DNA from: Clitopilus passeckerianus
Lineage: Eukaryota; Basidiomycota; Agaricomycetes; Agaricales; Entolomataceae
Assembly (NCBI GenBank): GCA_944990035.1
Contig: CALYLX010000133.1
Span: 186,001-250,000 of the forward strand
DNA length: 64,000 bases
Direction: 5' to 3'
The notes beneath the pieces are model-generated. The model had not been told where the DNA came from and did no database searches. It saw only the letters and a program-made list of their open reading frames with translations. Positions 33,969 to 44,182 of this stretch are shown in pieces. The position numbers were made by a program, and so were the translations under genes. Every line of letters starts with the position of its first letter. The first letter of the stretch is position 1.

Positions 33969-34919
33969 AAGATGACATTGGAAATTGGACGTAGTCGTGG
34001 TTAAAACAGTTACTTATGGACGTTTTATACGCAACTTGACACTACGTCGCATGCACGTATAACATTATTGCCTGCAATTGACAGCTGGGCCCTTTTTCTG
34101 TCTGCGTGAGTTCCTGAGCGCAGATGAACAGGGTGTGTGTCAGATAAACTCTGGTTTCCTGCAGGTATCGTCCCTTTCGTTTCCATTATTCCAACGGAGG
34201 CAGATGGCCCTGCCGCCTGCCGGCCTTACTGATTTATGTGCATGCTTGGATAGAATCGGCGGTTTGATCGACTTTCACCCTCAGTAAAAAAGAAAGTCAG
34301 GTTTTGGTCTCACAATCGAAGTCATTCTGTAGTCACATTCTCGGCGTTCCATCACCATCAAACCACGTATCATTCATTTCAACGGGCTATTCGAAAGTCA
34401 AGGCTGAATAGTCACTGAATAGTCAGAGATCGCGTCACTTGTTGCAAGACTTGTGGCCAGCTAAGAGTCAGCAACCCGTAATTTCGAATGAAGCTATTTA
34501 TGTTTAATGCTAAGATCCACAACGAGGGTAAATGGGTCATTTCATTCAGAACAACTGCTTTTTGCAGAAAGAGTTCTGCTTCGTAGTACTTAAATTGCTT
34601 GCTCGAGGGCGGATTGGTTTAGTCCATTTACGTTATTGATTCGGAGGTAGCTCAGGCTGTCCCTGTCTGTGTATCCTGCTAACTTTGGATATATCTCATG
34701 CATTGTGGTGCATCGTAGACAAATTATCCAGTCGGATTTAGATTCGTTCCATGGCCTCGACCGCTGTAGTTCGACTCTCGAGTCTTCGAAATTTCGACGA
34801 GTCCCTCGGCAATCGCCATTGTCTGAATCACGTGGCTCGAAGAGATGAATCGTGACAGGCGATACACGATAACACAAGCAAGGTACTACGTCATTCTATC
34901 TCGACGTCCACTTTCCACA
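33969..34919. other. Intergenic, no gene supported
   Basis: About 950 bases. Open stretches of 69-95 codons occur on both strands (34078-34287, 34590-34877) with no recognisable product. Confidence 0.35.
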
Positions 34920-36933
34920 ATGTTTGACGAATTCTCCAGCGAGTTCTTTTACGTTTTGTTGGTCTTCTTCGATAATGATCCGCTCGTATACCCTTCTAGT
35001 CAATAGGTGGGACCTGTACGTCCGTTCGGATGCATTCGACAGAGAGTGCATCGCGCAGTCCAAGCGTCTTTTGGCTAGCTCTGGCGGCCACAACCCCTCC
35101 GGGCGTAGCAAGCTCTGGGAGAAGAACAACGACGATTCCAGCCTGACTTCTGTGGAGGCATCTAGTCACACTGTCCCCAAGCTCGAGGCCTATCTTTATT
35201 ATTTTGGCATCCGCGGTCGCAGACACCGGGGCCCTAAGCTGATCTACAGGACGTCAAAGGATGTCTTCATGCCGCCCTCTGGGCCAGAGCAAGATCTTCG
35301 CGTTATGCAGCTTCTACCCGTCTACCATCATGAAAAACTGGGTCAGGATGGCCTGTGGTCAATTATCCGTAATGAGGTTCGTAACCTTCTCGAAGCGTAG
35401 CAATCTGTAGTCAGACATTTGTTCCAAGGTTGTTAAACTCCTCGATGAGCGAGAAATCATGTTTACCTCAATCGACCTCGCCCGCTTCTGCTGGGAGGAG
35501 AAAAAGGCAGACAGCAGCAGCGAGATGGTTATCACTCGTGTCACGATCTGGGTCGGAGTCGTCCCCGACAGTGTCACTGGTGATGTCGCATTCGAATGCT
35601 CTACCGACATCCTCCAACTCCTCGAGAAGCACGACATTCACGACATCGAGGTTGCGTATCGTGAGTCGGAGACCAAGCTTCTCGCTGGGCCCAGACTATT
35701 CGCGCCTGTCAATGATATCCATCCCCTTAAGGATGTCATTGATCCCGTGACCACCGCACTTAGCCTGCCCATCGCTGGCTTGAAGACGCCCGACATGCAA
35801 GGGACTATGGGCTTCTACTTTAAAGTCGGTGAGGCTCTCTATGGCGTCACAGCACGCCATGTGCTGTTCCCAGAGGGACAAGGCAATAACCCTTACACCT
35901 ATAAGTGTATGTTCATTTCCTGGAGATGATGAGCACAATTCTGACCACACTTACATAGCCTCTGGGCCTAAGAAGGAGGTCATGCTGATGGGTAACCAAG
36001 CCTTTGACCACTTGCTCGCATCCATTCAGGCCCAGATTGGCACCCTTAAAAGCACCATCAACGTCTTGGAGAAGCGGGTCGTGGTGTACACGAGGCAGGC
36101 GCAGGCCAGTAATCAGCAAGCGGCAAGCAACCTAGCGACGACCCAAGCCGACTTGGGCAAGAAAAAGGCGATAGTTGAGGAGCTCAAGACGTTCTTTGTC
36201 GAGATGAAGAAGGAGTGGTCCGAGCCGAACGACCGCGTCATTGGATATGTCGTCTGGGCTCCTCCGATCAGTGTCCTTACCCCCCCTCATGGCTACACCA
36301 AGGATGTATGCGTTATTAAACTAGACGAGAAGAAGTTCTTTCCCAACTTCAAGGGCAACGTAGTCGACTTAGGTGCGTGCTGATCCACCTAGTTAAAACG
36401 GGCTAGACTAACCGTTCACATTCCAAGGCCCTGAAATCGAGCCTGGCGATTTCATGCATCTGATGTACCCACGCGAGGACGCAGAATCCGAATTCGATTA
36501 TCCACACGATCGCCTTTTCAAGTTTACCACTATTCTCTCCCCTGCCAAGATACGCGAACCCAACAGTCAAGACCTCAAAGGCAACCCTGTGCGCTACGTT
36601 ATCAAACGCGGCTCTGGAACACTCACCACCATTGGTCGTATGACCGGGTTCGAATCTCATGGGCGCCGCTACTCCCTGCTCGGCAATATCGACTCAGTCG
36701 AAGCAGCCATCTACCCCTACGACAACGGCTCTGGTCCGTTCTCTAGAGGTGGAGACTCTGGTGCCCTCATTGTCGGCTCTCTCGCGGAATTTGGTGCCCT
36801 CCTGACCGGTGGCGCTGGACAGACCGATTCTTCTGACATCACCTATGGTACGCCCATGTACTGGCTCTGGGACAGTGTCATCAAGCCCCAATTCCCCAGC
36901 GCCATCCTCTTCTTTGACATCCCCTCATACTAG
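34920..36933 (+). CDS. Trypsin-fold (S1-like) serine protease with coiled-coil insert
   Basis: Five exons (34920-34957, 35007-35376, 35429-35906, 35959-36372, 36428-36933) join in frame to 601 residues. The C-terminal two thirds show a full chymotrypsin-type triad in order: His280 in TARHVLF, Asp411 in KDVCVIKL, Ser544 in RGGDSGALI. Between His and Asp a long helical insert (about residues 305-380, QAFDHLLASIQAQIGTLK through LGKKKAIVEELKTFF) has heptad spacing typical of a coiled coil. The N-terminal 250 residues have no recognised domain (YFGIRGRRHRG, LARFCWEEKKAD). There is no signal peptide, so an intracellular protease is likely. Related proteins of unknown role occur in mushroom-forming fungi, as far as I recall. 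The 38-base first exon (MFDEFSSEFFYVL) is my choice from splice phase and is less certain. Confidence 0.75.
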
Positions 36934-37366
36934 ATTCACATCTTCCTTATACCTCATCCCCTTGTAGTTATAACATTAGCATCAATTCCCATAACCTCGC
37001 ATGTATAGATCAACACCAATCTTTGTATAACAGTCATTTGCATAATGTTCTGCACTCTCGTCTTCACAAATTCAACAGTAGAAGCAGTAGTAGAGTGTAG
37101 AGTACTCTAGAGTAGAATCTACATAGTATGATGTGAAGTAAGGTTGGGCGGGAGGAAGAGCCGCGTTACCCAACTGAACAGGAATGTGCAACGCATCGAG
37201 GCTAACTCGGACCCCGGTTCTAGGAGCACCCAGAATGTTACGAAGAGATAGGACATAGGTGATTGTCCCAAGATAAAGGATATAAGGTTGGTAAATGGTC
37301 CATGGAGCATTAATCAAATATATATAGTCTAAATGCCATGGAGCGAAGTGAAAGTGCCACTGAAAG
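36934..37366. other. 3' flank, no gene supported
   Basis: About 430 A/T-rich bases after the protease gene with several short TAGAGTA-type repeats near 37090-37120. No gene is seen. Confidence 0.35.
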
Positions 37367-37830
37367 TTAGGTCTTATTGGATGAAGCTGAGATTGTAGGA
37401 ATATGTTGAAGAGTCTGACGCAGGAAGGATTCGTGGAGCCGAGGCTGCGACTGTATATATGGGGCAAGGATCTGTGTTTGTTGGGTGAGGTCGATGTGAA
37501 AAGCATCGCTTGACCATCTCCCCTTAGCCTTTATTGCTTCGACTGCAGCTCTGACGACCTTGTTGAATTCGGGCTTGGTGAGTGGTTGACCGTCAGGTGG
37601 CGGCGAGTTGACATGTTCCCATGCTGCATGGGGATCCGTTGAGCCCTCCTGCCTAGCCCAGAAGACATCTTCCCCGTTGATTTTGGGTTTCCTCCCGAAG
37701 ATCGAAGGCCCGGAGGTTGGCCCCGGTGAATTCACCAAGCCTTGCTGCAGCGTAGAACGTCTTAGAAGCAAGCATCGTCGACTTGATCTTGGTAGCCGAT
37801 GCGCCGGTGGTAGGGCTGGCGAGTTGTTCA
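37367..37830 (-). mobile_element. Remnant of a basidiomycete tyrosine-recombinase (Crypton-like) gene
   Basis: Minus-strand pieces match, from memory, the tyrosine-recombinase-like proteins abundant in Agaricomycete genomes. One frame at about 37700-37800 reads IKSTMLASKTFYAAARLGEF followed by NLRAFD, the characteristic ARLGE segment. A shifted frame continues with VFWARQEGSTDPHAAWEHVN and LTKPEFNKVVRAAVEAIKAK, then GRWSSDAFHIDLTQQTQ and ILAPYIQSQP at the C-terminus. Compared with the family, the stretch between the TKPEFN segment and KAKGRW (which includes the usual HGxR active-site region) is missing. The N-terminal half is also absent, and at least one frameshift is needed. It is a dead fragment with no visible terminal repeats. 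The 170-codon open frame covering it starts in a different frame and should not be read as a gene. Confidence 0.65.
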
Positions 37831-38369
37831 TGCCGCCACCATCTATGTAATTAGACAGCAAAGACCTCCCCGAGGCCAATAGGCCTCAGGCTCCTTCTAC
37901 CTCAGATGAATGCCGTTGGCTACTGGTTCAAGCTCTCATCCGTCGCATGGGCTCTGATTTGCACGTTCCGGCGCTCAGAGGATGCTTCTACCGATATAGA
38001 TGCGAGAAAATACACGTCTTGCTCGAAGCTACCTAGGCATTATCATATTGGAGTGCCACAAAAGGAGGAGACATTCATTCAGACCCCGCTCCTAGGCGAA
38101 TTTGCCTCATTATGATGCTTGCGCCCTAATCACGCTCACAACCATGGTCAGCTGCCCTCAAAGACGTCCAAAAACGTTCCAAATACCGCCCATAATGTCT
38201 GTATTGTCCTGAAAGTGGCGCCTAGAATACACCGCCTGCTAAAAATATCTCGAGAAACACGAGTTCGAGCTCCAATTTTAGATGGATGACCTCAGTCGAA
38301 TGGACGGACCGTCATGACATGAATTTTTCACAGACGGCGTCATTCTATGTTTGCTGGTAACTGGGGGCC
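37831..38369. other. Intergenic, no gene supported
   Basis: About 540 bases up to the TATA box of the next gene. Nothing coding is recognised. Confidence 0.35.
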
Positions 38370-38376
38370 TATAAAA
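38370..38376 (+). promoter_or_regulatory. TATA box of the Ser/Thr-rich secreted-protein gene
   Basis: TATAAAA lies 74 bases before the ATG at 38444. Confidence 0.55.
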
Positions 38377-38443
38377 TGGCGGTTGCGACTGGAATTGGAA
38401 CTTGAACGTGTCGACGTCTCACCAACCTCAGCTCTCAGTTAGA

Positions 38444-38902
38444 ATGAAGTTCTTCACTTTGTCCCAAGCCGCTCTCCTCTTGACTGTCGCCTCTCTTGTT
38501 CTCGCAGAACCGTGAGTCCACCCAAACGCTCTATTATTCTTGATTCCTCATAACACAGAACGCAGTGTCAACAACGTTAAACGCCAAACCACCACTACCA
38601 CAGCTCCCCCGAGCACCGTTACCGCGACCAGCACGGTCACCTCCAGCACTAGCTCGAGCCATAGCACTTCTGTCTCTACGCACATCAGCAAGAGCACTAG
38701 CCTCTCGACGAGCTTCAGCGCGTCGACCGTTTCCATCCCCGTCAGCACTGCGACGAGCGTGTCGTCCTCGACCAGCTTGTCCACCAGTGGCGCTCCTACG
38801 AGCACGAATGCTGCTATGCCGGGAGCTACTGGTGGGGTCGACGCTGTCCAGTATTCTTTGATGGGCATTGTTGCTGCTAATATTTATGCTGCGTTGTTCT
38901 AA
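38444..38902 (+). CDS. Small Ser/Thr-rich secreted protein, probably GPI-anchored (paralogue A)
   Basis: Two exons (38444-38511, 38566-38902) give 134 residues. The signal peptide MKFFTLSQAALLLTVASLVLA is followed by a KR site (VKRQ, a possible Kex2 cleavage point), a long Ser/Thr-rich body (STVTATSTVTSSTSSSHSTS and similar) and a hydrophobic C-terminus (YSLMGIVAANIYAALF) fitting a GPI signal. The intron interrupts the codon right after the signal peptide in phase 2, as in the gene at 39809, and both C-termini end in a Tyr-containing hydrophobic helix with final Phe. The acceptor is the AG at 38565; an earlier AG at 38558 would cause an early stop. Predicted role: heavily O-glycosylated surface protein. 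Confidence 0.75.
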
Positions 38903-39808
38903 GCAGCTTCGACCTTTCTACCTTATATCTGTCAGGTTGCGGTGGGATTGCGGTGGTGATTTCGGACTCGAATATACCTTGATACTATCTTTTTTTTTAT
39001 GCTTCGTTTGAGCTCGTTTAGATGATACCCTTGGAGGCAGCAAACGCGACGATCTTAGCAAGATTATTTGTGGCCCTTCTGTACATACTTTACTCGTAAT
39101 ACCAGCGCAGACCAGCTCATTCACCTTCTCATTGTCAGTTCAAAGCGTCCTTTCAGTTTTCTTCGTGTGTCATATGCTCATGAATGCGAACCCCACCCCA
39201 CCTTCGAGAGCTCCAGGCGACTGACGAATTTCGTTCGTCATTTGAGGTCGACAAACTGAGGCTGTGTAGCTCCGAGTCCCACTGTCCCAGTAGATCCCTC
39301 TGAGCGGCTTGACGCGCGTTTTATGGCGACGCTCTGTAGTGAGTTATTCATAGACAGGAATTCTAAATTTGAGAGCGCTTTTGAGCTGTAAAACGCGAGA
39401 AAATACGCGTTCGGCGCGTCTATTGCTCGTCCAAGAGCCTTTTGAAGCCTGATGTCGCCTCTCCCAAAGGGGAATTCACGATTCGAACTCAGCTGTCATA
39501 CCTCCTTCCGCTGCTTGCACCACTTCGCCCACGATCATGGTCACCTGTCTCTGGAGGAAGTCAAAAAACACAGGCTGGAGTTGGCAGGGACTCAATGGCG
39601 CCCTAGCAGTCTACGAGCGCCACTTCAATACAAATGGTGTCTTCCAGCACCAGATCGACTTTCTGGACCCCACAAGAAGGAGTAACTTGACACTCTGATA
39701 ATTCACGGCGTCATTTCGATATAAACCATGTAATACGGTGAAGGGTTCTATAAGCAATGCAACTGAACTAGTCAGCTGTTCAAACCTGCAAAATTGATTC
39801 GAATCAGT
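38903..39808. other. Intergenic, no gene supported
   Basis: About 900 bases. A segment at about 39450-39690 contains ATTCGAACTCAG, which on the minus strand resembles a tRNA T-loop, but no cloverleaf closes. It may be a decayed tRNA-derived SINE. No coding feature. Confidence 0.3.
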
Positions 39809-40310
39809 ATGACGTTCCCCGCAGGTCTTCAGGCTGCTTTGTTGGTATCTCTCGCCCCAATCAGCTTCGCCGAACCGTAAGCACTCTTTTTCTTGCTTAC
39901 CAACTCATTCCTTTCTTATCCCTCTTACCCATTCTAGGATTGTCAAAGCTGCAAACCACAACCTCCCACGCGCCACATCCACATCCACATCCACCTCCCC
40001 CGCAATCCTAAGCGCAACCAGTATCTCCAGTGGCACCAGTATCGCAACCCCCATCCCGGGCTCGGCAACTTCTTCTGCGCCCTCATCTTTTACCTTGGTT
40101 ATTACCAGTACAAGTGTTTCTGTGAGCTTTAGCGCGACGGGAGCGTCTTCGGAGGCTGTTGGGTCTTCGACGGTTGTAGTGACTACACCTGCGCCTGCGA
40201 ACACGTCGAATGCTGCTGTTGGGAGAAGGAAGGGACTCGGAGGTGTGAATGGGATGGAGTATACGTTGGTTGGAGTTGTGGTTGGGTGGGTTTATCAGGT
40301 GGTATTCTGA
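39809..40310 (+). CDS. Small Ser/Thr-rich secreted protein, probably GPI-anchored (paralogue B)
   Basis: Two exons (39809-39876, 39938-40310) give 146 residues. The signal peptide is MTFPAGLQAALLVSLAPISFA. Exon 1 is 68 bases long, exactly as in paralogue A at 38444, and the intron sits at the same codon and phase (after AEP). The body is Ser/Thr-rich (ATSTSTSTSPAILSATSISS, TSTSVSVSFSATGAS), with a late GRRKGL and a hydrophobic tail (YTLVGVVVGWVYQVVF). The matching gene structure shows that A and B arose by duplication although the bodies have diverged strongly. A TATA-like sequence (TCGATATAAACC, about 39715-39726) lies roughly 85 bases before the start. Confidence 0.7.
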
Positions 40311-41076
40311 GCTGATTGCGCCCAGCTTGGGATGGTTGGGAGCACATACACGGCTATTGCCATACCTCCCTTCGTTGGTTCTACGACAAACCCTTTTCTC
40401 CTCTTTTTTCCATCTCAGTCTTCGATATCCTAGGAAAGCACGATACACTACGGTATAATTTATCCAATTTTTTACACGTCGATCATCGCGGATAACTCAA
40501 AAGCAGCAATTCACTTGCTCCATCTCAATAAGCGCCCGTCAACAGCTTTCCGCTTGTATTGACCTTGAAAGTATATTGACAGAGTCGACTCGTGAAGAAG
40601 AGTAAGACCGGCTCCGTGAGCAATTCGACCAAAATGCAGCTGGTCTCAGTCTGAGTCACTATACGTCCTTCATGTCGCTCCTGCACTACCTAGGTGCGGG
40701 GGTCCCTAAATCCTTACGCTCGTCTTTCCTCGTTGCATCTATTCGTCCACTCATTAATAAGCCATTGTCCTCGCGCACGTATTGCTCGGAATCACTATCT
40801 CCACCCTCTCAGATCACAGCCTCGAGGCTTAATTCGAACGGGCCCAGTGGGGTTCGAACGGGGAGATTGGGAGCCAATGTGAGTCAAAATTGAGTCAAAC
40901 TCTATCATCACACCTGTTCTCGAGTCAGAAGCTCGACTCGTTTGGCCTTGTTATTTCCAAAGCTAAACACCTTTATATAGGACCATCGCCTCTTTCTTTC
41001 GAATCCCAACGGAGGTTCCTCTGAATCATCGTCTCTGGGATTTGAAGTAGTCCTAGACGGCACAAGATTACCCAGG
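40311..41076. other. Intergenic, promoter of the DUF2828 gene
   Basis: About 770 bases with no supported gene. CTTTATATAGG at about 40970, roughly 100 bases before the next ATG, is a plausible TATA box. Confidence 0.4.
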
Positions 41077-43476
41077 ATGGCTCTCACTTCCCAGATCATC
41101 ACCCTCCCCGAGATCCCTGAGCTCTACGATCTCAACTTTCTCGACGTTCTTCTCCCGCCTAAGTCCGGTAAAGATGTGGAGATGGCGGATGCGGCTACAG
41201 CAGCATCCAGCACTGCCGTGAATACCCCATCTAACCCTATGATCGATGCTCTGAACAAACTGGAGTCGGACACGGAAGATAAGGCGTATACTGCCAAAGG
41301 CGCTCAGGCGTATTCGACCACTGGATCGGCCACACTCGATGCTTTCCAGCTTCTGGATAGCAAGAGAACGAAGGATGACTTCTATGGATGCTTGGATAGG
41401 GCTTGGGAGGAGGATCCGGACCTCACCCTGAAGATTGTCTGGAATACGAGGAGTATTCATGATGGGAAGGGTGATAAAGAGCTGTTCTACAAGTAAGTCA
41501 TAACCAATACCTGGATCGGCCACAGATACTGATCATATGCGTGCTTTTCTAGTGCCTTCGGCTGGCTTCTCGAGAAGCATCCACGAACAGCCATCACGAA
41601 CCTCCCTCTCCTCATCTCGCCCGTCTGCACTAAAGGCAAAGCTGTTGAGGGCGAAGAGGCTGTAGGACTATCTCACGGATACTGGAAGGACCTCCTGAAC
41701 ACCCTTGCACTCGTAACCCTCGGCCAACTAGGCGATCCTGTTGCTGCCCCCAAATACCTCCACTCCGAGAAAGAGAAGTACACCTACCCCAACAGGCGGC
41801 AACGAAAAGCGGCGAAGAAGGGAACAGACCCGCAGGAGAACATTCGCATCTCTCTCGAGAAGGACAAGGAGAGGGCTGAGGCAGCTGCTAAGGCTCGACA
41901 GGAGAACCACAAGGCGAACTACGAGAACCTGGAGGCGAAGCTCAAAGAGCCTGCTTACCGCGCTCTGTACATTGCCATTGCGCGACTGTTCTCCGAGGCA
42001 CTTTCCAAGGATATATGCGCGCTCGAGGAGTTCAACGAGTTAAAGACCTTCGATGACGTCGATGGGAAGACCAAGAAATCTCCCGAGCTCACCCTCGTTG
42101 GGAAATGGGCTCCTACGCCTCTCTGCGCGCATGATAAAGTCACGAATATCGCCACCGCCATCGCTCTGCTCCTTCGGAAAGCCCAAACCCCCTCTCAATA
42201 CCCTGCCTCCCTCAATAAGCCCGACATCGATCCCCATGCTTCTGCCTCCATCCTCCGTTCCTTCTACCAACGCTGGATCCTGACGCCGCTCCGTAAAGCC
42301 GCCCTGGTCCCCGAACCGATGATGTCTGGGAAGAAGTGGAAGGAGATCAGGTACAACCGCGTCAGCTCCAAGTGTATGCAGATCAACAAGGACAAATTCT
42401 TCGAGCACGATCCGGAGGGGTTCGAGAAGTACCTCACCGCTGTCGAATCGGGGAAGAAGACGATTTCTGGGGCTACGATTTGGCCGCATGAGTTGTTGGC
42501 GGAGGCTGTCACCGCCGGCGCACTTGTAGACTACGAGGAGCCGGATGTGAAGGAGGGAGGGAAGTTGAAGATTGGGGATGTGAAGAAGAAGCTGGCGAAG
42601 GCGAGGGCGGAGCCGACATTGAGGGTTATTGAGGGGCAGTGGAAGACGTTGATTGGGAGGTTGAAGGAGAGTGGGGCGCTGGATAATTGCCTCGCTGTAT
42701 GCGACGTTTCTGGCTCGATGGGTGGAATTCATGCTTCGGCCAAGATGTCGAAGCGGCTGAGCGATGTGGAGCCTATTTATCCCGCCGTTGCTCTGTCTTT
42801 GGTTCTCTCCAACCTTGCGAAGCCGCCGTTCAATAATAGGTTCATTACGTTCTCGGCGAAGCCGGAGTATATCAAGCTGGATCTGGAGAAGCCGTTGCAT
42901 GTCTTGGCGGGGGAGATGGTGGGGACGAGTTGGGGGATGACGACGAATTTCCATTCGGTGTTCGTGGATTTGCTGCTCCCACTGGCGGTGAAGAACAACA
43001 TTAAAAACGAGGATATGATCAAGCGCCTCTTCGTCTTCTCCGATATGCAGTTCGATTCTGCGAACGCCTCCTCGCCCGTGGCTCAGGGGTACTACGTACA
43101 ACAGCCAGATCAAACGGATGTTCTGCAGGCGCAGTTGCAGAGTGGGTGGGAGACGAATTATGATGCGATTGAGAAGGCGTATAAGGAGGCGGGGTATGAT
43201 GTTCCGGAGTTAGTGTTTTGGGATTTGGCCAATCATGGGACTGTGCAGACGAAGGCGGATAGGAAGGGGGTGGCAATGATGAATGGGTTGAGTCCGGCGA
43301 TGTTGAAGGTATTTATGGGTGAGGAGGTGGTAGAGGAGGAAGAGTGGGAGGGGATTGGTGAGGATGGGGAGACGGTGGTTGTTGAGAAGAAGAAGGAGGA
43401 TGAGTTTAATCCTGTAAATGTGATGAAGAAAGCGGTGGGGAGGAAGAGCTTTGAGGGGTTGGTCGTTGTTGATTGA
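41077..43476 (+). CDS. DUF2828 family protein with vWA-like domain
   Basis: Two exons (41077-41492, 41553-43476) give 779 residues. The layout fits the DUF2828 family: an N-terminal helical region beginning after about residue 95 (ATLDAFQLLDS, DPDLTLKIVWNTRSIHDGKG, AFGWLLEKHPRTAITNLPLL) that resembles the TROVE helical module of Ro60-like RNA-binding proteins, then WKEIRYNRVSSKCMQINK, and a C-terminal von Willebrand A-like fold with the MIDAS motif CDVSGSMGG at about residue 523. LFVFSDMQFDSA and ELVFWDLANHG follow. A highly charged Lys/Glu stretch (KGTDPQENIRISLEKDKERAEAAAK) lies between the domains. The biochemical role of the family is not known; an RNA-associated function is inferred from the TROVE/vWA likeness. 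Antisense open stretches inside this gene are artefacts of its GC-rich codons. Confidence 0.9.
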
Positions 43477-44182
43477 GAGGCTCGAGGGCGGAGAGGAGGA
43501 GGAGAAGGAAAAGGTTGCGAATGTGGACGCTTATTGTACAACACTTCATCCTTCGCTTTGAACCCCCGAACATAAAAGTAACTGTAATTCTAGCTTGCAT
43601 GTAACTGAGCTATAATACCCCCCATCAAATGTACCGTATCAGTTGTCCATCATGTTTTTCGAGATAGCCTGGCCGATCGTGATCGGTCCCTCTCCTTCTC
43701 CGGACATCTTTGCTCTATCGTCACCGACGAGATCGTAGCCGCGGGCATGAAAGGGGAGCGCTCGCCAAGATTAGACTGTGACATCATAGCGCTTCGATAT
43801 ACCCTCCTCTGCTTTGAACAATGCTTCATGAGGCCGCCGGAGAGTCTGATAGGTGTTTGATAGCTGCAAAGATACCGAGGCTGGCCGAAGTGAGTTTTTC
43901 GGCTTGTTCAGAAGATGGTGATACGGGGATGCAAGGAGGCTTGGGCTAAAGAGACAAGGCAAGATATGGCCATGGCTGCGCCAAATCGTACATTCTGGGT
44001 AGAGAAAACCCATGAAATCTTAAAGATTGTGAAAAAGCATAGCGGTACAGATACATTTGTACATAGATTGCTTGTATTGTCCATGAAGAAATCAGAAATC
44101 ACTGTTCCAAAAAAAACGAGATAAGCATATCGTTGATTCCTTCTCATCACAGTCTCGTCGCCAAATACTCCATCTTCCATCT
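43477..44182. other. Spacer between convergent genes
   Basis: About 700 bases between the DUF2828 and GGPP synthase 3' ends. No supported gene; open stretches of 80-90 codons are unrecognised. Confidence 0.35.

Noticed and set aside
37367..37879. 170-codon minus-strand open frame as an intact gene starting MASGRS
   Set aside because: Its N-terminal half runs in a different frame from the recombinase-like residues; it is a chance fusion over a decayed element.
39450..39690. Possible tRNA-derived SINE
   Set aside because: Only a T-loop-like motif is seen, with no second copy in the window and no poly(A) or target-site duplication.
42040..43113. 357-codon antisense open frame
   Set aside because: Exactly antisense to the DUF2828 coding exon and Arg/Leu/His-rich; a codon-bias shadow.
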